DNA of 16,612 nucleotides, taken from positions 1 to 16,612 of the forward strand of contig JBKHDT010000051.1 of assembly GCA_046541195.1 (NCBI GenBank), read 5' to 3'. The position numbers and the translations under genes are program-made. The stretch is from JBKHDT01 sp046541195 (GTDB lineage Bacteria; Pseudomonadota; Gammaproteobacteria; Halothiobacillales; Halothiobacillaceae). Shown here piece after piece: positions 14,681-16,612 of the stretch; positions within the stretch are counted from its first letter, which is position 1, and every line of letters begins with the position of its first letter. The notes beneath the pieces were generated by a model. It was given only the letters and a program-made list of their open reading frames with translations, ran no database searches and was not told where the DNA came from.

Positions 14681-14736
14681 CTTAATGAGTCAAGTCGATG
14701 CATAAAATGCGGCGAGTGCTCGATTCGTCGAATTAC

Positions 14737-14754
14737 AACCTATGGTAGGTTTTT
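14737..14754 (+). terminator. Terminator-like hairpin with T-run
   Basis: AACCTA (14737-14742) and TAGGTT (14746-14751) form a perfect 6-bp stem with a 3-base loop, followed by a run of five T (14750-14754). This is the layout of a weak rho-independent terminator on the plus strand. No gene ends here, so it may close a short untranslated RNA or be chance. Confidence 0.3.
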
Positions 14755-14892
14755 GTCATTTTGAATTAACCCCTAAGTTTTGCCGCGTTCGCAGCATGTT
14801 GCCATGCCATCAGGGGATTGTCCGGGTTTTCGGAACAAATCCGCAAGGTCGCCCGCATTCTTTCTACTTCTGGCGTGAAATTTGTTCAAAAG

Positions 14893-14912
14893 ATGTCGAA
14901 AAATGTCGAAAA
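14893..14912. repeat. Tandem 10-bp direct repeat
   Basis: ATGTCGAAAA occurs twice head to tail (14893-14902 and 14903-14912), about 220 bases before the large curlin gene. Repeats of one helical turn can bind regulators side by side; nothing further can be shown. Confidence 0.45.
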
Positions 14913-15131
14913 GCGTGGCCGAAGCGAGTAAGTTCGAGGTCGCGGCGATGATCGCTGCGGGCTTTGTAGGGGCGGAAAACTGTCCTTGGAGCGAGTGGGT
15001 GAGGTCGGTTGACACCATGATCTGACGGAAAGGGAAGCCGTCGGCATTTCCATCTTCCACCACCTGCCACTTCTCGGGCCATCGGCGCGAGAGGGCGGAA
15101 CCCGCGTGTGTAAAAGTAAACGGAGACGACA

Positions 15132-16612
15132 GTGAAATTCAAATACCTCCTTCTGGCATCGACCAGCGGTCTCGTGCTGGCCGCATCCGGGACGCTCGCG
15201 GACAACAACGAGGCGTTTCTCGACCAGTCCGGCATCGGCAACGCCGCGCTGATCGACCAGACGGCCGCCGACAGCAGCAGCGTCGGACGCTCCGACAACA
15301 GCAATGTCGGGCAGTTCGGCAATGACAACGCGTTCTCGGCAACCCAGACCGGCGACCGCCAGACGATCGGCAGCGGCGGCCGCTTCGATCAGAACGGCAA
15401 TTTCAACGACGCGGACATTTCCCAGAGTGGCGCCGACAACCTGTTCGACTACATGATCCAGTCCGCCACGGGCGCAACGGGCCTGTCGAACGATCTCGAC
15501 GCCACGCAGGCGGGCACCGGCAACCGGATAAAGGAATTGCGCCAGACGCTCCTGGGCGGCAGCACACCGAACAGCGCGTCGATCTCGCAGGATGGGGACG
15601 GGCTCGTGGCCGGCGGGCGGCTTCGCCAGAGCGGCAGCGGCAACAACCTGACCATCGTCCAGACGGGAACCGACAACCGCATTGCCCCCGTGAACAACAT
15701 CCAGGGCGCCTCCTCGGCCTCCCCGTCGCTGGCCAGCCTGAACCAGGGCGGCCAGGACAACGCGATGACGGTCACGCAATCCGGCACGAACAATGAGCTG
15801 CGCCAGGCCCAGCAGATCGGCGACGCGAACAGCGCCACCATCGAACTGAGCGGCTCGGACAACGGGCTCGACCCGCTGACCTCGGGCGGCGCGTCGGAGG
15901 CCAGCATGGCCACTCCGGGCGCGGTCGACCAGTTCGGCAATCGCAACGAGACGGATCTGTCTATCTCCGGCGTTGGCAATGCCTATGGCGTCCTGCAGGA
16001 CGGCGATGACAACCTCGCGCTGGATATCAACGTCACCGGAAACAGCAACTCGGTGGGCGTGGGCCAGTTCGGCGACCGCAACGAGATCCGCCTCGGCACG
16101 ATCGCGGGCGACGACAACAGCACCGGCTTCAACCAGACCGGCGATGACAACCTTGCCGAAACCGAGGTGGCGGGCAACGACAACGACACGCTGACGCAGC
16201 AATCGGGCATCAGCAATGAGGCCGAAGCCATCGTCGGCGGAAATCGCAACCGCACCACCGTTGCCCAGGCCGGCCTTTCTAATGGCGGTTCGGCCGAGAT
16301 TGATGGCAATCGCAACCGCACCAATGTCGTTCAGCTCGGCCTCTACAATGACGCTACGACCGTGGTCGATGGCAATCGCAACCGCACCAACTTCGAGCAA
16401 ATCGGCTTGTTGAATTTCGGCGCGGCCGAGGTTGATGGCAATGGCAACCGCACCACCCTCGGGCAGATCGGCGAGTTCAACGACGCTTCGGCCGACATCG
16501 CCGGCAATCGCAACCGCACAAGCATCGGGCAGGACGGCCTGTCCAACGACGCTACGGCCGTGGTCGATGGCAATCGCAACCGCACCAACTTCGAGCAAAT
16601 CGGCTTGTTGAA
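15132..16612 (+). CDS. Large curlin-repeat (amyloid-like) secreted protein, C-terminus beyond the window
   Basis: The frame opens at GTG 15132 (GGAG 6 bases upstream) and stays open for 493 codons to the window edge. A signal peptide (MKFKYLLLASTSGLVLAASGTLA) precedes a sequence rich in Asn, Asp, Gly, Gln and Thr. I count 21 Q-x-G-x-x-N curlin motifs (QSGIGN, QFGNDN, QNGNFN and so on to QIGLLN). In the first two thirds they are irregularly spaced. From residue 370 they fall in an exact 22-residue tandem repeat of the form GNRNRTxxxQxGxxNxxxAxxD. Typical curlins have about 150 residues and five repeats, so this is an extended fibre protein or adhesin. Being next to csgF-csgG suggests export through that channel. 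Lysine is almost absent and the protein is acidic apart from the repeated Arg. No overlapping antisense frame is considered real. Confidence 0.88.
   Translation, partial: MKFKYLLLASTSGLVLAASGTLADNNEAFLDQSGIGNAALIDQTAADSSSVGRSDNSNVGQFGNDNAFSATQTGDRQTIGSGGRFDQNGNFNDADISQSGADNLFDYMIQSATGATGLSNDLDATQAGTGNRIKELRQTLLGGSTPNSASISQDGDGLVAGGRLRQSGSGNNLTIVQTGTDNRIAPVNNIQGASSASPSLASLNQGGQDNAMTVTQSGTNNELRQAQQIGDANSATIELSGSDNGLDPLTSGGASEASMATPGAVDQFGNRNETDLSISGVGNAYGVLQDGDDNLALDINVTGNSNSVGVGQFGDRNEIRLGTIAGDDNSTGFNQTGDDNLAETEVAGNDNDTLTQQSGISNEAEAIVGGNRNRTTVAQAGLSNGGSAEIDGNRNRTNVVQLGLYNDATTVVDGNRNRTNFEQIGLLNFGAAEVDGNGNRTTLGQIGEFNDASADIAGNRNRTSIGQDGLSNDATAVVDGNRNRTNFEQIGLL
16239..16612 (+). repeat. 66-bp (22-codon) tandem repeat array in the large curlin gene
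   Basis: Units begin at 16239, 16305, 16371, 16437, 16503 and 16569 (the last cut by the window edge), each starting GGN AAT (or GGC) CGC AAC CGC. Each unit encodes one strand-loop-strand curlin repeat with GNRNR, Q-x-G-x-x-N and a closing Asp or Ala. The unit at 16371 matches the one at 16569 base for base over the 44 visible bases, so a three-unit (198-bp) block appears recently duplicated. The array probably continues to the right. Confidence 0.93.

Larger units (their letters stand above)
14399..15131. other. Divergent intergenic region, AT-richer, with small inverted repeats; no gene seen
   Basis: These 733 bases separate csgF (minus) from the large curlin gene (plus) and must hold both promoters. 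The middle (about 14560-14930) is clearly richer in A/T than the flanking genes. It contains several inverted repeats listed separately, a tandem direct repeat and a terminator-like hairpin. Small open frames on both strands (69 to 96 codons) have no good ribosome-binding site and resemble nothing I know. A TTGACA at 15009-15014 could be a -35 for the plus-strand gene, but no matching -10 is evident. Confidence 0.6.

Noticed and set aside
14742..14951. Plus-strand 69-codon frame in the csg intergenic region
   Set aside because: Its start falls inside the terminator-like hairpin, it has no ribosome-binding site, and the peptide is unfamiliar.
14773..15063. Minus-strand 96-codon frame in the csg intergenic region
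   Set aside because: It has a GTG start without a ribosome-binding site, no recognisable domain, and base composition unlike the genes around it.
14886..16598. Minus-strand open frame of 570 codons with repeats such as VGAVAIAIDHGRS
   Set aside because: Its repeats are the mirror of the 66-bp curlin array. The plus strand has a signal peptide, a ribosome-binding site and curlin motifs; the minus frame has none.
16239..16612. CRISPR-like regular repeats
   Set aside because: Units are contiguous without spacers and in frame at 66 bp, encoding curlin repeats.

Overview
The window looks like a chromosomal segment of a GC-rich alphaproteobacterium, most likely a nitrate-respiring member of the Rhodobacterales (Paracoccus/Roseobacter type). 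The reasons are the divergent narR / narK-narG-narH arrangement with a fused NarK1-NarK2 transporter (as in Paracoccus), an nnrS-nnrU pair next to a [Fe-S]-type NsrR, and a curli locus containing a CsgH-like gene, a family characteristic of alphaproteobacteria. No tRNA, rRNA, insertion sequence, integrase or CRISPR array is visible.

Left part (1-7540), nitrate respiration. On the minus strand run narK (fused nitrate/nitrite transporter), narG (molybdenum catalytic subunit) and the first 18 codons of narH, which leaves the window at base 1. Divergently on the plus strand is narR, a CRP/FNR-family regulator without the FNR cysteines. The 246-bp narK-narR intergenic region carries two 14-bp FNR-type boxes and several further half-sites.

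Middle (7540-10170), nitric-oxide response. nnrS and nnrU form a minus-strand pair, convergent with narR. nsrR, encoding an Rrf2-family NO sensor with a C-X7-C-X5-C cluster motif, is divergent from nnrS and starts at a TTG codon. Nested palindromes overlap its likely promoter. This part plausibly handles the NO and nitrite produced by the nitrate-respiration genes.

Right part (10240-16612), curli-type amyloid assembly. One minus-strand cluster encodes two small secreted curlins, a CsgH-like periplasmic amyloid inhibitor, and a secreted protein combining an Inh-type protease-inhibitor-like domain with an SH3-like domain. Behind it lies a second minus-strand unit, csgF-csgG (secretion pore and its partner), closed by a strong hairpin terminator. 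Across a 733-bp, AT-richer intergenic region full of small inverted repeats, a plus-strand gene with a GTG start encodes a very large curlin-repeat protein (at least 493 residues, at least 21 Q-x-G-x-x-N motifs). It ends in an exact 66-bp/22-residue tandem array and runs off the right edge. This long amyloid-like protein, together with the protease-inhibitor-like gene in the curlin cluster, is the least ordinary part of the window. csgE and csgD are not visible here.
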